From: Candidatus Tayloriibacteriota bacterium
GTDB lineage: Bacteria; Patescibacteriota; Minisyncoccia; Phycocordibacterales; UBA11359
Length of the DNA stretch: 11,785 bases
Direction: 5' to 3'
Assembly: GCA_003455555.1 (NCBI GenBank)
Contig: DMQX01000091.1
Span: 1 to 11,785, forward strand
The stretch's first letter is position 1; each line of letters opens with the position of its first letter. A model generated the notes under the pieces. The model saw nothing but the letters and a program-made list of their open reading frames with translations. It was not told the DNA's origin and did no database searches. Position numbers and translations under genes: made by a program. Positions 1 to 6,187 of this stretch are shown here, piece by piece.

Positions 1-131
1 GTGACATTTTGAACTTCTGAATAAATTCGAGGCTTTAAAAAGGTATAATTTGCGGCTTGACTCGAGGAATAAGAACTTAGAAATAACGCGATAGCAATAC
101 TACTGGTAGCCATTATATTTCTTTTTTTCAT
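1..131 (-). CDS. Secreted protein, N-terminal fragment cut by the contig edge
   Basis: The minus strand from the ATG at 131-129 stays open for 43 codons to the window edge, so this is the 5' part of a longer gene. The translation starts MKKRNIM, followed by a hydrophobic stretch (about residues 7-21, rich in A, I, L, S) and a Ser-rich end reading SSSQAA before NYT. That is a textbook Sec signal peptide with a likely signal peptidase I cut after the Ala-Ala pair (about residue 27). The remaining 16 residues are too few to assign a family. No Shine-Dalgarno precedes the ATG; a weak -10-like TAAAAC lies seven bases upstream. It follows the DUF2914 gene on the same strand after 81 bases. The fragment is short, but signal-peptide organisation plus an unbroken frame makes a real gene likely. 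Confidence 0.6.
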   Translation of the reverse strand, partial: MKKRNIMATSSIAIALFLSSYSSSQAANYTFLKPRIYSEVQNV

Positions 132-212
132 TGAATCGGTTTTAAAAACTGATATGACCGTCCTACAAACCCTATTACACAGTCGCGCTGAAAAAACTTC
201 ACTTACTTCGGC

Positions 213-1304
213 TTATAGGTTCGTTGTGACCAGATCAGGAGTTACACCCACGTTTACTATATTAAATTTTATGCGGCCTATGTGCTGGCCTTGAGGTGTT
301 TTGACTTCCACACGCCACAAACCTGGAATATTGACGATTTTAATCGAGTAAGTGCGGAAACCTCCCTCACGCCCGCCCACAATAGATAGTTCCGTTTGGT
401 TCATGATCACCCATTTTTTCGTTGTTTCATCATAATGCTGCCACTCATGTATAACCTGCGTGCTAAGACCGTTCGGCGAAAAAATAGATGAGAAAACATA
501 GACCGGCTGACCCGAAATCTCATGGAAAGTTTCGTATGGCTGAAAGAAGCTCCAAAAACTCTTCTGTTCGCCGGTCACTTCGTAGTTACCATCAGCCGTG
601 TGCACGATTGAGTGATAAACTCCGGCATCTTTTAGCGACAAAGGGATCGGCGGGATCAGATTTGTGAAATATAAAACGTTAATAAGCAAAGTAATGCCCG
701 CGATTGTGCCGAACAATGGCCACCTACTCTGCTTGTAGCGTTCGCGGGCCACGAATTGAAGCAGGAAAAGAAAAAAACCTAAGGCGGCCAGACTAAATAA
801 GCCGCTCAGAATAAAAATCGCTGCGCCGAACTGATGCACTATGACCGGCACTATAAAAATAGCGAAGGAATAGATTGAAATATACAGCACGCTGGTCTGA
901 AAGATCAGCCGGGTGTAATGATGCTTCAACAATTCATTCAAAACAAAAACTATAGCCAGGAACAAGAGGAACGGCCAGCTGGCAGAAAGCGTTCCACTTC
1001 GGAAATAGAAAACTAAAAATGTGCTGAGCAATCCTCCGAAAGCGAACTGAATGGTAATGATCAACCAGAAATGAATGATTCGCGAAAACTTAGGCGAAAG
1101 TTTATGCTTTTTGTTCTCATGCAAATTGATGAGCAGGATGCCGAGCGCGGCCACCCCAAGGTGCGCCCCGACCCAGAGGTTTTCCCAGAACAGGTCGATG
1201 CGCTTGAGCGCGAAAATATCAAATATGAAACCGCCAACAAGAGATAGTGAGGAAATCCACCGTTCGTTGCGCAAATACCAGGCTGTAATAGTACGGATTC
1301 GCAT
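213..1304 (-). CDS. Multi-pass membrane protein with C-terminal DUF2914 domain
   Basis: This 363-residue protein has about seven hydrophobic helices (roughly 17-33, 43-61, 77-101, 109-124, 133-156, 160-185, 197-216), then a soluble C-terminal part. Residues about 287-350 look like the DUF2914 family: a W-x-H-Y-D start (HEWQHYDETTKKW), a GGREGGFRTYS segment, and the ending G-L-W-R-V-E-V-K-T-P-x-G-x-x-I-G-R-I-x-F. DUF2914 occurs mostly at the C-terminus of membrane or secreted proteins and has no established activity, so the function is unknown; the domain probably faces outside the cell. The start at 1304 is supported by an extended -10 eight bases upstream, implying a leaderless message. The preceding gene on this strand ends in a terminator, so this is a separate transcription unit. 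Confidence 0.8.
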   Translation of the reverse strand: MRIRTITAWYLRNERWISSLSLVGGFIFDIFALKRIDLFWENLWVGAHLGVAALGILLINLHENKKHKLSPKFSRIIHFWLIITIQFAFGGLLSTFLVFYFRSGTLSASWPFLLFLAIVFVLNELLKHHYTRLIFQTSVLYISIYSFAIFIVPVIVHQFGAAIFILSGLFSLAALGFFLFLLQFVARERYKQSRWPLFGTIAGITLLINVLYFTNLIPPIPLSLKDAGVYHSIVHTADGNYEVTGEQKSFWSFFQPYETFHEISGQPVYVFSSIFSPNGLSTQVIHEWQHYDETTKKWVIMNQTELSIVGGREGGFRTYSIKIVNIPGLWRVEVKTPQGQHIGRIKFNIVNVGVTPDLVTTNL

Positions 1305-1312
1305 TTATTAAA

Positions 1313-1321
1313 ATTGTACCA
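1313..1321 (-). promoter_or_regulatory. Extended -10 promoter of the DUF2914 gene
   Basis: The minus strand reads TGGTACAAT, an extended -10 (TGn plus TACAAT at 1318-1313). Only eight bases separate it from the ATG at 1304, so transcription would begin at or within a base or two of the start codon. The -35 is poor: TTACGA, 16 bases upstream. Confidence 0.5.
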
Positions 1322-1349
1322 CAATGGACTCTTTTCGTAACATACATTC

Positions 1350-1382
1350 AAAAAGGGTGTCGCTTTATCAGCGGCACCCTTA
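1350..1382 (-). terminator. Intrinsic terminator of the 160-residue unknown gene
   Basis: Positions 1353-1363 pair with 1371-1381 as an 11-bp stem (one G-U pair) around a 7-base loop. In the minus direction the stem is followed by five T residues (1354-1350). The stem begins inside the stop codon (1382-1380) of the gene, so the gene ends directly in its terminator. Confidence 0.85.
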
Positions 1383-1862
1383 CAAACAATCCTTTCGTAA
1401 TTTGCGAACAATTTTATCAACAAGATATCCCAGGTTTGGCAGACTTTCGAAGTCCGCGGCCGAGATCAAAAAATCGGCTTTTTGATTTTTCTTTTTGTGT
1501 GAACTCGACTTGAAGGTAAGGTCAAATGTGACAATATCATCAACCGTAAACTTGAGGGCACTCCTTTTAGAAATTGAGAAGAAACCGTCGATACCGAAGT
1601 GATAGTCCAAAATAGTGTTGATTGCGCAAAACAGCTGAAGCGCCTCGCCACCTACCCCAAGACCAAGTTTAATTGGTTCAAAGAGACGTCTGGTCATAGG
1701 AGTGGTAGGGTGTTTCGGGTTCCAGCACAACCTTTTTTGGGAAGCGACAACGTCGGACAAAACTTCCTCGATCGGTTGGAACTCCTTATAAATGAACGGA
1801 TGATTGAATCCAAAGAAGGCAGCCTCGAAATCCTTGCCCTCTTTTATCGTCTTCACAAACAT
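1380..1862 (-). CDS. Protein of unknown function, 160 residues
   Basis: I do not recognise this protein. It is soluble with no signal peptide or membrane segment and a basic C-terminal third (KSSSHKKKNQK near residue 120, ending RKLRKDCL). A Gly-rich LGLGVGGEAL segment lies near residue 70. The frame stays open back to an ATG at 2003, but I choose the ATG at 1862 because AAAGGCGGTG, a one-mismatch Shine-Dalgarno, stands just before it and a promoter (TTGACA at 1934-1929) lies between the two ATGs. A bidirectional terminator would also fall inside the longer version. The gene stands alone: its own promoter upstream and a terminator overlapping its stop codon downstream. Function cannot be inferred from its neighbours. 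Confidence 0.7.
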   Translation of the reverse strand: MFVKTIKEGKDFEAAFFGFNHPFIYKEFQPIEEVLSDVVASQKRLCWNPKHPTTPMTRRLFEPIKLGLGVGGEALQLFCAINTILDYHFGIDGFFSISKRSALKFTVDDIVTFDLTFKSSSHKKKNQKADFLISAADFESLPNLGYLVDKIVRKLRKDCL

Positions 1863-1905
1863 GATCACCGCCTTTCCAGTGATAAAAACAACTTTTTCTA
1901 AAGGA

Positions 1906-1934
1906 ACGATATAACACCTAATATTGATTGTCAA
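1906..1934 (-). promoter_or_regulatory. Promoter of the 160-residue unknown gene
   Basis: On the minus strand a consensus -35 TTGACA (1934-1929) is followed after 17 bases by TATCGT (1911-1906, 4 of 6 matches). An alternative -10, TATATC preceded by TGT, lies two bases closer. Either gives a leader of about 35-40 bases carrying the Shine-Dalgarno of the gene starting at 1862. Confidence 0.6.
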
Positions 1935-1951
1935 TAAGTTAAGTACCCCGC

Positions 1952-1985
1952 AAAAACGGATGTCCACAAACATCCGTTTCTTTTT
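1952..1985. terminator. Bidirectional terminator-like hairpin between divergent promoters
   Basis: AAACGGATG (1954-1962) and CATCCGTTT (1971-1979) form a perfect 9-bp stem with an 8-base loop. It has a T-tract on both sides: TTTCTTTTT (1977-1985) in the plus direction and TTTTT (1956-1952) in the minus direction. It lies upstream of both flanking promoters, so no annotated gene feeds into it from either side. It may insulate the two units or end a short RNA starting near 2000 on the minus strand. Confidence 0.7.
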
Positions 1986-2014
1986 ATATAAAAACAGCCG
2001 CATTTAATTTGTAT

Positions 2015-2040
2015 CAAAACGTCACAAAACGTAACGTAAC
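2015..2040 (+). repeat. Direct repeats upstream of the 167-residue gene promoter
   Basis: CAAAACGT occurs at 2015-2022 and again at 2025-2032, one helical turn apart (10 bp). It is followed by AACGTAAC, which repeats the ACGT core once more. The block ends six bases before the -35 box at 2047. Spacing and position suit an activator site or upstream element, but no regulator can be named. Confidence 0.4.
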
Positions 2041-2046
2041 AAAATA

Positions 2047-2074
2047 TTGACATACGTAAATACTGTGCTATTAT
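2047..2074 (+). promoter_or_regulatory. Strong sigma-70-type promoter of the 167-residue unknown gene
   Basis: A consensus -35 TTGACA (2047-2052), a 16-base spacer and an extended -10, TGCTATTAT (2066-2074), form the best housekeeping promoter on this strand. Transcription should begin near 2081, giving a leader of about 50 bases. Confidence 0.75.
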
Positions 2075-2084
2075 GCCCGAAAGA

Positions 2085-2101
2085 AGGGTCAATGTGACCC
2101 T
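2085..2101 (+). promoter_or_regulatory. Inverted repeat at the start of the 5' leader
   Basis: AGGGTCA and TGACCCT form a perfect 7-bp inverted repeat around a 3-base spacer, beginning about five bases after the predicted transcription start. As RNA it would be a 5'-terminal hairpin that could stabilise the message; as DNA it could be a repressor site. It does not cover the Shine-Dalgarno at 2117-2124. Confidence 0.5.
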
Positions 2102-2130
2102 CACGTTCCAAGTTGCAAAAGGAGTTGTCT

Positions 2131-2634
2131 ATGTTTTCGTTTCTTAATAATGTCCTGGCTGACCTGAAAGGTATCTCCAACGCCGACATCAAGGGTCCCT
2201 CTGAAAAGGCGAGGGATGGCGAAGGAGTGGTCACAACCCTCAAGGATATCGACCTACGGAAGCTCTTCACCCTTCGGACGCAGCTAACAGAGAAGCTGAA
2301 AGCCTTGAGTGTTGTGGCGATGAAGGAAGCGTCCACGCACCGTGGGACGGCCGATGAACACAACGTCTCGACCTGCCCCAATTGTCGCAATATCCAAAAG
2401 ATGGCTCCACTCGCTGCACGGATTGAAGGCGTGAATGATCTCTTGTGGGCAGGCGTCCGAACCGAACTCAATGAGACCGAGATTGCCGAAATCCTTCAAA
2501 ACGGTCGATCCATCGGTCTTCGGCAAGGCTGGAAAATCGTCAGCATTCCGCACGGGGGCGCTACGACAATTATCAGCCTCGACGTTCCGGTCGATGTCCT
2601 TGCCAGCCTCGGGATTAAAATTCCCAAGCAGTAA
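2131..2634 (+). CDS. Protein of unknown function, 167 residues, with a CPNC motif
   Basis: I do not recognise this protein. It starts at the ATG at 2131: AAAAGGAG lies six bases before it, an excellent Shine-Dalgarno, so the in-frame TTG at 2113 is rejected. The N-terminus (MFSFLNNVLADLKGI) is mildly amphipathic rather than a signal peptide. A charged helical stretch (about residues 41-65) leads to an HRGTADEHNVSTCPNC segment (about residues 71-86) with one CxxC; a lone CxxC could be half of a shared metal site or a redox pair. The C-terminal part (WKIVSIPHGGATTIISLDV) looks like beta strands. It is flanked by a strong promoter, leader hairpin and terminator, suggesting high, independent expression. 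Base composition is richer in GC than its neighbours (about 55-57% in two sampled rows against 38% and 45% elsewhere). Confidence 0.8.
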   Translation: MFSFLNNVLADLKGISNADIKGPSEKARDGEGVVTTLKDIDLRKLFTLRTQLTEKLKALSVVAMKEASTHRGTADEHNVSTCPNCRNIQKMAPLAARIEGVNDLLWAGVRTELNETEIAEILQNGRSIGLRQGWKIVSIPHGGATTIISLDVPVDVLASLGIKIPKQ

Positions 2635-2660
2635 CAACTAACTTCGATGCCAACCCAGAA

Positions 2661-2690
2661 CCGCTTACCCAAGCGGCTCTTTTTTTATTT
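2661..2690 (+). terminator. Intrinsic terminator of the 167-residue unknown gene
   Basis: CCGCTT (2661-2666) and AAGCGG (2671-2676) form a 6-bp stem with an ACCC loop, followed by CTC and a run of seven T residues (2680-2686). It lies 26 bases after the stop codon. There is no T-tract on the other side, so it works in the plus direction only. Confidence 0.85.
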
Positions 2691-2717
2691 AAAAAACAAA
2701 AAACCACCTTGCGGTGG
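2689..2717 (-). terminator. Intrinsic terminator of the SWIB gene
   Basis: In the minus direction CCACC (2717-2713), loop GCAA and GGTGG (2708-2704) are followed by TTTTTTGTTTTTT. The GCAA tetraloop and long T-tract make it convincing despite the 5-bp stem. It sits back to back with the plus-strand terminator, so the two convergent units each end in their own signal. Confidence 0.8.
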
Positions 2718-2764
2718 CCCTTTGCTTTTTATTCTAAATTTATCTTATCTTAAGATAGTGTTCC

Positions 2765-3019
2765 CTATGAAAGATGCTTTGAAACCAACTTGGTCATTTC
2801 AAACATATCAACTACCGCCTTTCCGCCAAAAACTTTCTTTAGATCTGCGTCAGCGATAATGTTTCGCTTTGCCTTTGGATCCTGGAGATTCTTGCCCTTA
2901 ATGTATACCCAGAGCTTCTTCACAACTTCAGATCGAGCCATTGGACCCTTCCCTACAATAACGGCTAGCTCTGGACTGATAGTCAACGGCTTCATAAACG
3001 CAGAATTGGTCTTTGGCAT
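2765..3019 (-). CDS. SWIB domain protein, 84 residues
   Basis: Nearly the whole protein is one SWIB/MDM2-type domain. Family features are present in order: the F-M-K-P-L-x-I-S-P-E-L opening (residues 8-18), V-G-x-G-P-M-A-R-S-E-V-V-K-K-L-W-x-Y-I-K (22-41), N-L-Q-D-P-K-A-K-R (44-52), D-A-D-L-K-K-V-F-G-G-K (57-67) and M-F-E-M-T-K-L (72-78). In eukaryotes SWIB is part of chromatin remodelling complexes. Stand-alone bacterial copies occur in chlamydiae and other lineages, where a nucleoid or DNA-topology role is suspected but not established. The lysine-rich, compact make-up fits DNA or protein binding in the cytoplasm. It is single-gene, with an upstream promoter candidate and its own terminator. 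No Shine-Dalgarno precedes the ATG, only an A/T-rich leader. Confidence 0.92.
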   Translation of the reverse strand: MPKTNSAFMKPLTISPELAVIVGKGPMARSEVVKKLWVYIKGKNLQDPKAKRNIIADADLKKVFGGKAVVDMFEMTKLVSKHLS

Positions 3020-3050
3020 ATTATTTTAATTATTATTTAACGACAGCAAT

Positions 3051-3059
3051 ATCATACCA
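3051..3059 (-). promoter_or_regulatory. Extended -10 promoter candidate for the SWIB gene
   Basis: The minus strand reads TGGTATGAT (3059-3051), an extended -10. A weak -35, TTCCCA, lies 16 bases upstream of the TATGAT hexamer. Transcription would begin about 25 bases before the ATG. A start closer to the ATG cannot be excluded because the leader is almost pure A/T. Confidence 0.45.
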
Positions 3060-3102
3060 CATCCATTGCGCTTGGGAATAGGGTAAAACACAGGTCAAGG
3101 TT

Positions 3103-3795
3103 TTAGGGGAAAACCACCTTTGTCCCCGATGATAAAGTTGTGGTGTTTAATACGAGTCTCAATTCGGCCTGCAGGCTGGCCTGGTCTGCGGTTGTGAACT
3201 CTTTGACCGTTCCGGCCGGATAATTTGCCAGCTGTGACTGCCCTATCCTAGTCTCGAATTCGTAGCAGGTCGAGCTGGCTCTGACATACAGCCGATACAA
3301 AATACCGGAGGCATAATGTCCTGTTGCGGCATCATTCACATTTGAAAAGACAGAAGTCGAATATTCATCGGTTGAAGTGGTCAGGTTCGGCACCATAGAC
3401 GAATCAAACCCTTCTGGAGGAGTATTAAGACATAAGGGTTCACCCACAATATCAACGCGCTTGGCTATGCGCAGTCCAGCACTTTCAAAGTTTGTCCCGT
3501 CATAATCGGTGCTCTTATAGTTTAGGCAGTACAAGAAATTCGAACTGCATGGCGGAATAAAACTGCTCACAAGTATTTGATTCGCATTTGTGGCCAAACC
3601 AAAGTCTTTTGACGGATACATGAACCGGACCGTGCCGTCGGACTGGGTTTGATCATAAGCTAAAATTTCTGACGTCGAAGTCGCCGCGCTACTGCGAACA
3701 TTCTCATAAGGCTGTAATCGCCAGAAAAATAAAACCACGAGAGCCAGCACGACAACGAGTAGAATGACCGAGATGATGCCTTTTTTTCTATTCAT
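3103..3795 (-). CDS. Membrane-anchored extracytoplasmic protein of unknown function
   Basis: This 230-residue protein begins with a short basic stretch (MNRKKG) and one strong hydrophobic helix (about residues 7-25), then a polar Ser/Thr-rich linker and a globular domain. There is no signal peptidase motif, so it is best read as an N-terminal signal anchor with the rest outside the membrane. Five cysteines in the outer part (in the CSSNFLYC, PLCLN and SSTCYEF segments) suggest disulfides. I do not recognise the fold. It is the second gene of a unit with the eRF1-like gene: only nine bases (TCCAAAAAC) separate the upstream stop from this ATG, with no Shine-Dalgarno, so translation is probably coupled. 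No terminator is visible after its stop. Confidence 0.75.
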   Translation of the reverse strand: MNRKKGIISVILLVVVLALVVLFFWRLQPYENVRSSAATSTSEILAYDQTQSDGTVRFMYPSKDFGLATNANQILVSSFIPPCSSNFLYCLNYKSTDYDGTNFESAGLRIAKRVDIVGEPLCLNTPPEGFDSSMVPNLTTSTDEYSTSVFSNVNDAATGHYASGILYRLYVRASSTCYEFETRIGQSQLANYPAGTVKEFTTADQASLQAELRLVLNTTTLSSGTKVVFP

Positions 3796-3804
3796 GTTTT
3801 TGGA

Positions 3805-4272
3805 TTAAAAAGCTAATAATCTCGGTTGCTTTTCATTGTCCACGATCTTTTTTAGGATAAATAAAGGGTGGCGGTAAAAATAATTACCGTCGATGATCAA
3901 GCGGATCTTCTTATGCCAAGCGGTCGGCAAGGCCGCTTTGATCTTGTTCTTGGTCTGGCTCGGCGCCAGAATATACAACCGCTCAAATCCGGTAACTTTC
4001 TTTATCCTCCGTTTTAACTCTTTCAAGAAATACTTGACTACATCAGAATTGTCGCGATTCCAAACCTCGTGAGAGCCGGTGGTCTTACCTTTCGCCTTCT
4101 TTTTAATCTCGGCCTTATGGTCGCCGTAATTGGGCTTTGGGATTATAAACTCATCAAGCTCAACGACCGTTCCCTTATTGGTTTTATAAAGCACCGCATC
4201 CTGCCGCCCCGCAACAATGATGAGCGTCGGTTCCTCATCTATTTTTTTACTAAGATCAGTTGGAATTTTCAT
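3805..4272 (-). CDS. Host-attachment / bacterial eRF1-like (baeRF) family protein, putative
   Basis: The layout of this 155-residue protein resembles the host-attachment and baeRF proteins, small relatives of a domain of archaeal/eukaryotic release factor 1. It has an N-terminal strand with a sequence-marking loop (LIIVAGRQDAVLYKTNKGTVVELDEF, seen as residues about 17-42), then a lysine-rich low-complexity loop (KAEIKKKAKGKTTG). Next come a helix (DVVKYFLKELKRRIKKV), the F-E-R-L-Y-I-L-A-P segment (about 97-105), K-I-K-A-A-L-P (110-116) and an I-D-G-N motif followed by H-P-x-x-I-L-K-K-I. I recognise the pattern, not a close homologue, so the family call is tentative. The protein is cytoplasmic and basic. 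It heads a two-gene unit and has a near-leaderless promoter. Confidence 0.6.
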   Translation of the reverse strand: MKIPTDLSKKIDEEPTLIIVAGRQDAVLYKTNKGTVVELDEFIIPKPNYGDHKAEIKKKAKGKTTGSHEVWNRDNSDVVKYFLKELKRRIKKVTGFERLYILAPSQTKNKIKAALPTAWHKKIRLIIDGNYFYRHPLFILKKIVDNEKQPRLLAF

Positions 4273-4281
4273 ATGGAATAA

Positions 4282-4287
4282 ATTATA
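4282..4287 (-). promoter_or_regulatory. -10 box of the eRF1-like gene
   Basis: A perfect TATAAT on the minus strand lies nine bases before the ATG at 4272, leaving a leader of about 0-3 bases. No good -35 is seen at the usual distance. It shows that this gene can be transcribed separately from the M14 genes upstream. Confidence 0.5.
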
Positions 4288-4378
4288 TTTTTGAGTTTGT
4301 CACCAAATCCTATGACGCTCCCCGCCCTGGATTTTTACAAACTATTTAATTTTTCCAAGCTCCCAGTATGTAACCTTG

Positions 4379-5269
4379 CTAGATTTTTTTACTAAAATAT
4401 GCGAATAGAGCTTTGATGCCTGCCAAGTTTCGATCCCATTCGATTGAATTATGACTTTTGAGTTCTACAGTGATCGCCGGAATGTTAATCGAAGCTAACC
4501 AACCTTCAGAATCGCCGGTCACGGGATATGCGTCAAAAGACTTGACCGCTGGATATTGGGACGCAGCGGCGTAGGTTTTCATTACATCCAAAGTGACCGG
4601 CAATATGCCATTTTTACATTCGGAAGCATAGACTGCGTTAGCTTGGCTGTGCCAGAAAACGAAGACATCCGGTTTGTTTTCCAATGCAAAATTTTTGATG
4701 GCCACCGCTTCAGGTTCGGAGAAAGCCGCGGCGCCGGCGCTGGTCGTTTTGTTTTGCCAAGTCGCTTTCGGCTGCCATTTGCAATCAAAGTTGCGATTCA
4801 AGTCAACATTGTCGGCATTAAAGCGGCCATCGGCCAAAACTTTCGAACTTGTCGAAACATCTGCCAGGGCAAAACGACCTTCTTTTCCAGTTACGATATA
4901 GACTCCGTCGGGATTAACATCAGGAATTACAGTTACTTTCAGTCCAGCCGGAATAGCGTTTGAGTTTGCATTCAAATAATCCATGAAATCATAGGCCAAG
5001 AGTACGCTATTCCATTCATAGCCGCCGTGCATACCGCCAGCAAAGACCAAATGCTTGTTGCCGCTGCCAAAAGTATAAGCTTCGATTTTTCGGCCCTGCA
5101 CAGATGTGCCTATCACTTTATAGGTTGTTGTGGCGACGACTGCCTTCGGGGCAACCACTTCAACCGGAGCTGGTTTCTTTTTAAGAGCCAAGAAACCAAA
5201 TACAAGAGCGGCAAAAATACCGAGTACAACAATAATCGTGACAACTTTTTTCGGAGACGGACCCGACAT
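4379..5269 (-). CDS. Membrane-anchored M14 zinc carboxypeptidase-like protein, catalytic residues intact
   Basis: This 296-residue protein has one N-terminal membrane anchor (about residues 9-29), a short Pro/Val/Ala linker, then an M14 peptidase domain (about 50-296) placed outside the membrane. M14 enzymes use a single zinc to remove C-terminal residues from peptides. Visible key residues: zinc ligands H81 and E85 in HGGYEWN, substrate-binding N158-R159 in DLNRNFD, third zinc ligand H207 in FWHSQ, and general base E269 in ITVEL. The first motif is H-x-x-x-E rather than the common H-x-x-E. C163 and C218 are shared with the neighbour and may form a disulfide. Its ATG overlaps the upstream paralogue's stop by one base (TAATG), so the pair is translationally coupled and arose by tandem duplication. 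Substrate unknown; cell-wall or environmental peptides are possible. Confidence 0.88.
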   Translation of the reverse strand: MSGPSPKKVVTIIVVLGIFAALVFGFLALKKKPAPVEVVAPKAVVATTTYKVIGTSVQGRKIEAYTFGSGNKHLVFAGGMHGGYEWNSVLLAYDFMDYLNANSNAIPAGLKVTVIPDVNPDGVYIVTGKEGRFALADVSTSSKVLADGRFNADNVDLNRNFDCKWQPKATWQNKTTSAGAAAFSEPEAVAIKNFALENKPDVFVFWHSQANAVYASECKNGILPVTLDVMKTYAAASQYPAVKSFDAYPVTGDSEGWLASINIPAITVELKSHNSIEWDRNLAGIKALFAYFSKKI

Positions 5270-6180
5270 TATTTAGCGTAGGATTGAAGCACTGCTTGTA
5301 GGCCAGCCTGATTTTTTGAAGACTCTGTACTTGTGTGGTCGGTCAGCAAAACACTGATAGCTGGAATGTTACTTTTAGCTAGCCAGTTCACCATGTCACC
5401 GGTGATGGCGTAGAAATCAAAAGTTTCGAAAGCTGGATAGCCGGAAGCCTTAGCGAAAGTTTGAGTCAAAGCTTTGGTCTCAGCCGAGACACCGTTATGA
5501 CAGCTTGATGAATAAACTCCGCCGGCTGAAGAATACCAAACAACAACTGCGGTTGGTTTGTAGGCTTCAACAAAATTTTTGAAAGCTAAACTTTCTGGTT
5601 CAGAAAAAGCTGCATCACCACCACTAACAGTTTTGCTTTGCCAAACGCCGTTTGCTTGCCAATCACAATCAAAGTTACGGTTCAGATCTACGGTGTTTCC
5701 GTTAAATCGGCCAGCGACCACGGTTGCCGTTGAAGCCGCCACATCTTTCACTCCGAAATTACCCGTCGTCGTGCCGACAACCTTGTTGAGGCCGTCCGGG
5801 TTTAGGACCGGAATGACTGTGACTTTTACATTAGCCGGTACTGCAGTAGGATTGGCTTTCAAATAATCCATCATCTGATACGCCACCAGAGCGGTGTTCC
5901 ATTCATAACCGCCGTGGATACCACCAACAAACAATAGATTGGTATCGCCTGAACCATAGGTATAAGCATCGATCTCGCGACCCTCGACTGAGGTGCCAAT
6001 GACAGTTTTAGAGCCGTTAGCCGGAGTAGTTGTCGCTGGATTAATCTGAGAATTATCAGTCGTGGTAGCTACAGTTGTGTTTGTGGCCACATCAGTTTTA
6101 GAGGGGCTTCGAGTAAAAAAATAAATGCCTGCAATGATAATAATGACCACCAAAACAAACCCTATGATATTTTTTTTCAT
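5269..6180 (-). CDS. Membrane-anchored M14 carboxypeptidase paralogue, probably inactive
   Basis: This 303-residue paralogue of the next gene has the same plan: N-terminal anchor (about residues 4-23), a Thr/Asn-rich linker (28-58) and an M14 domain (about 59-303). It keeps the first zinc motif (H89, E93 in HGGYEWN) and the substrate-binding N167-R168 in DLNRNFD. Two catalytic positions differ. The third zinc-ligand His is Tyr216 (VVWYSS where the neighbour has VFWHSQ), and the general-base Glu is Leu278 (ISVLLTDH where the neighbour has ITVELKSH). The Glu-to-Leu change needs two base substitutions, so a sequencing error does not explain it. From what is known of M14 chemistry it should not cleave peptides; a binding or regulatory role is inferred. 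It starts 18 bases after dinB with a leaderless-type promoter before it. Confidence 0.88.
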   Translation of the reverse strand: MKKNIIGFVLVVIIIIAGIYFFTRSPSKTDVATNTTVATTTDNSQINPATTTPANGSKTVIGTSVEGREIDAYTYGSGDTNLLFVGGIHGGYEWNTALVAYQMMDYLKANPTAVPANVKVTVIPVLNPDGLNKVVGTTTGNFGVKDVAASTATVVAGRFNGNTVDLNRNFDCDWQANGVWQSKTVSGGDAAFSEPESLAFKNFVEAYKPTAVVVWYSSAGGVYSSSCHNGVSAETKALTQTFAKASGYPAFETFDFYAITGDMVNWLAKSNIPAISVLLTDHTSTESSKNQAGLQAVLQSYAK

Positions 6181-6187
6181 GCGGTTA

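Noticed and set aside
1863-2003. 160-residue unknown extended to an ATG at 2003
   Set aside because: The extension contains a bidirectional terminator and the gene's own promoter, and its translation looks non-coding. The ATG at 1862 has a Shine-Dalgarno.
2113-2130. TTG start at 2113 for the 167-residue protein
   Set aside because: It overlaps the Shine-Dalgarno AAAAGGAG that serves the ATG at 2131.
2746-2757. 12-bp palindrome TATCTTAAGATA after the SWIB stop
   Set aside because: It is perfect but A/T-rich and lies within a terminator region; no link to any function.
3020-3102. Small gene or RNA between the SWIB gene and the membrane-anchored unknown
   Set aside because: Only the SWIB promoter candidate is seen; no open frame, tRNA-like fold or terminator.
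4310-4378. Terminator after the second M14 gene
   Set aside because: Only a 4-bp CAAG/CTTG pairing with a long loop precedes a short T-poor stretch; too weak to call.
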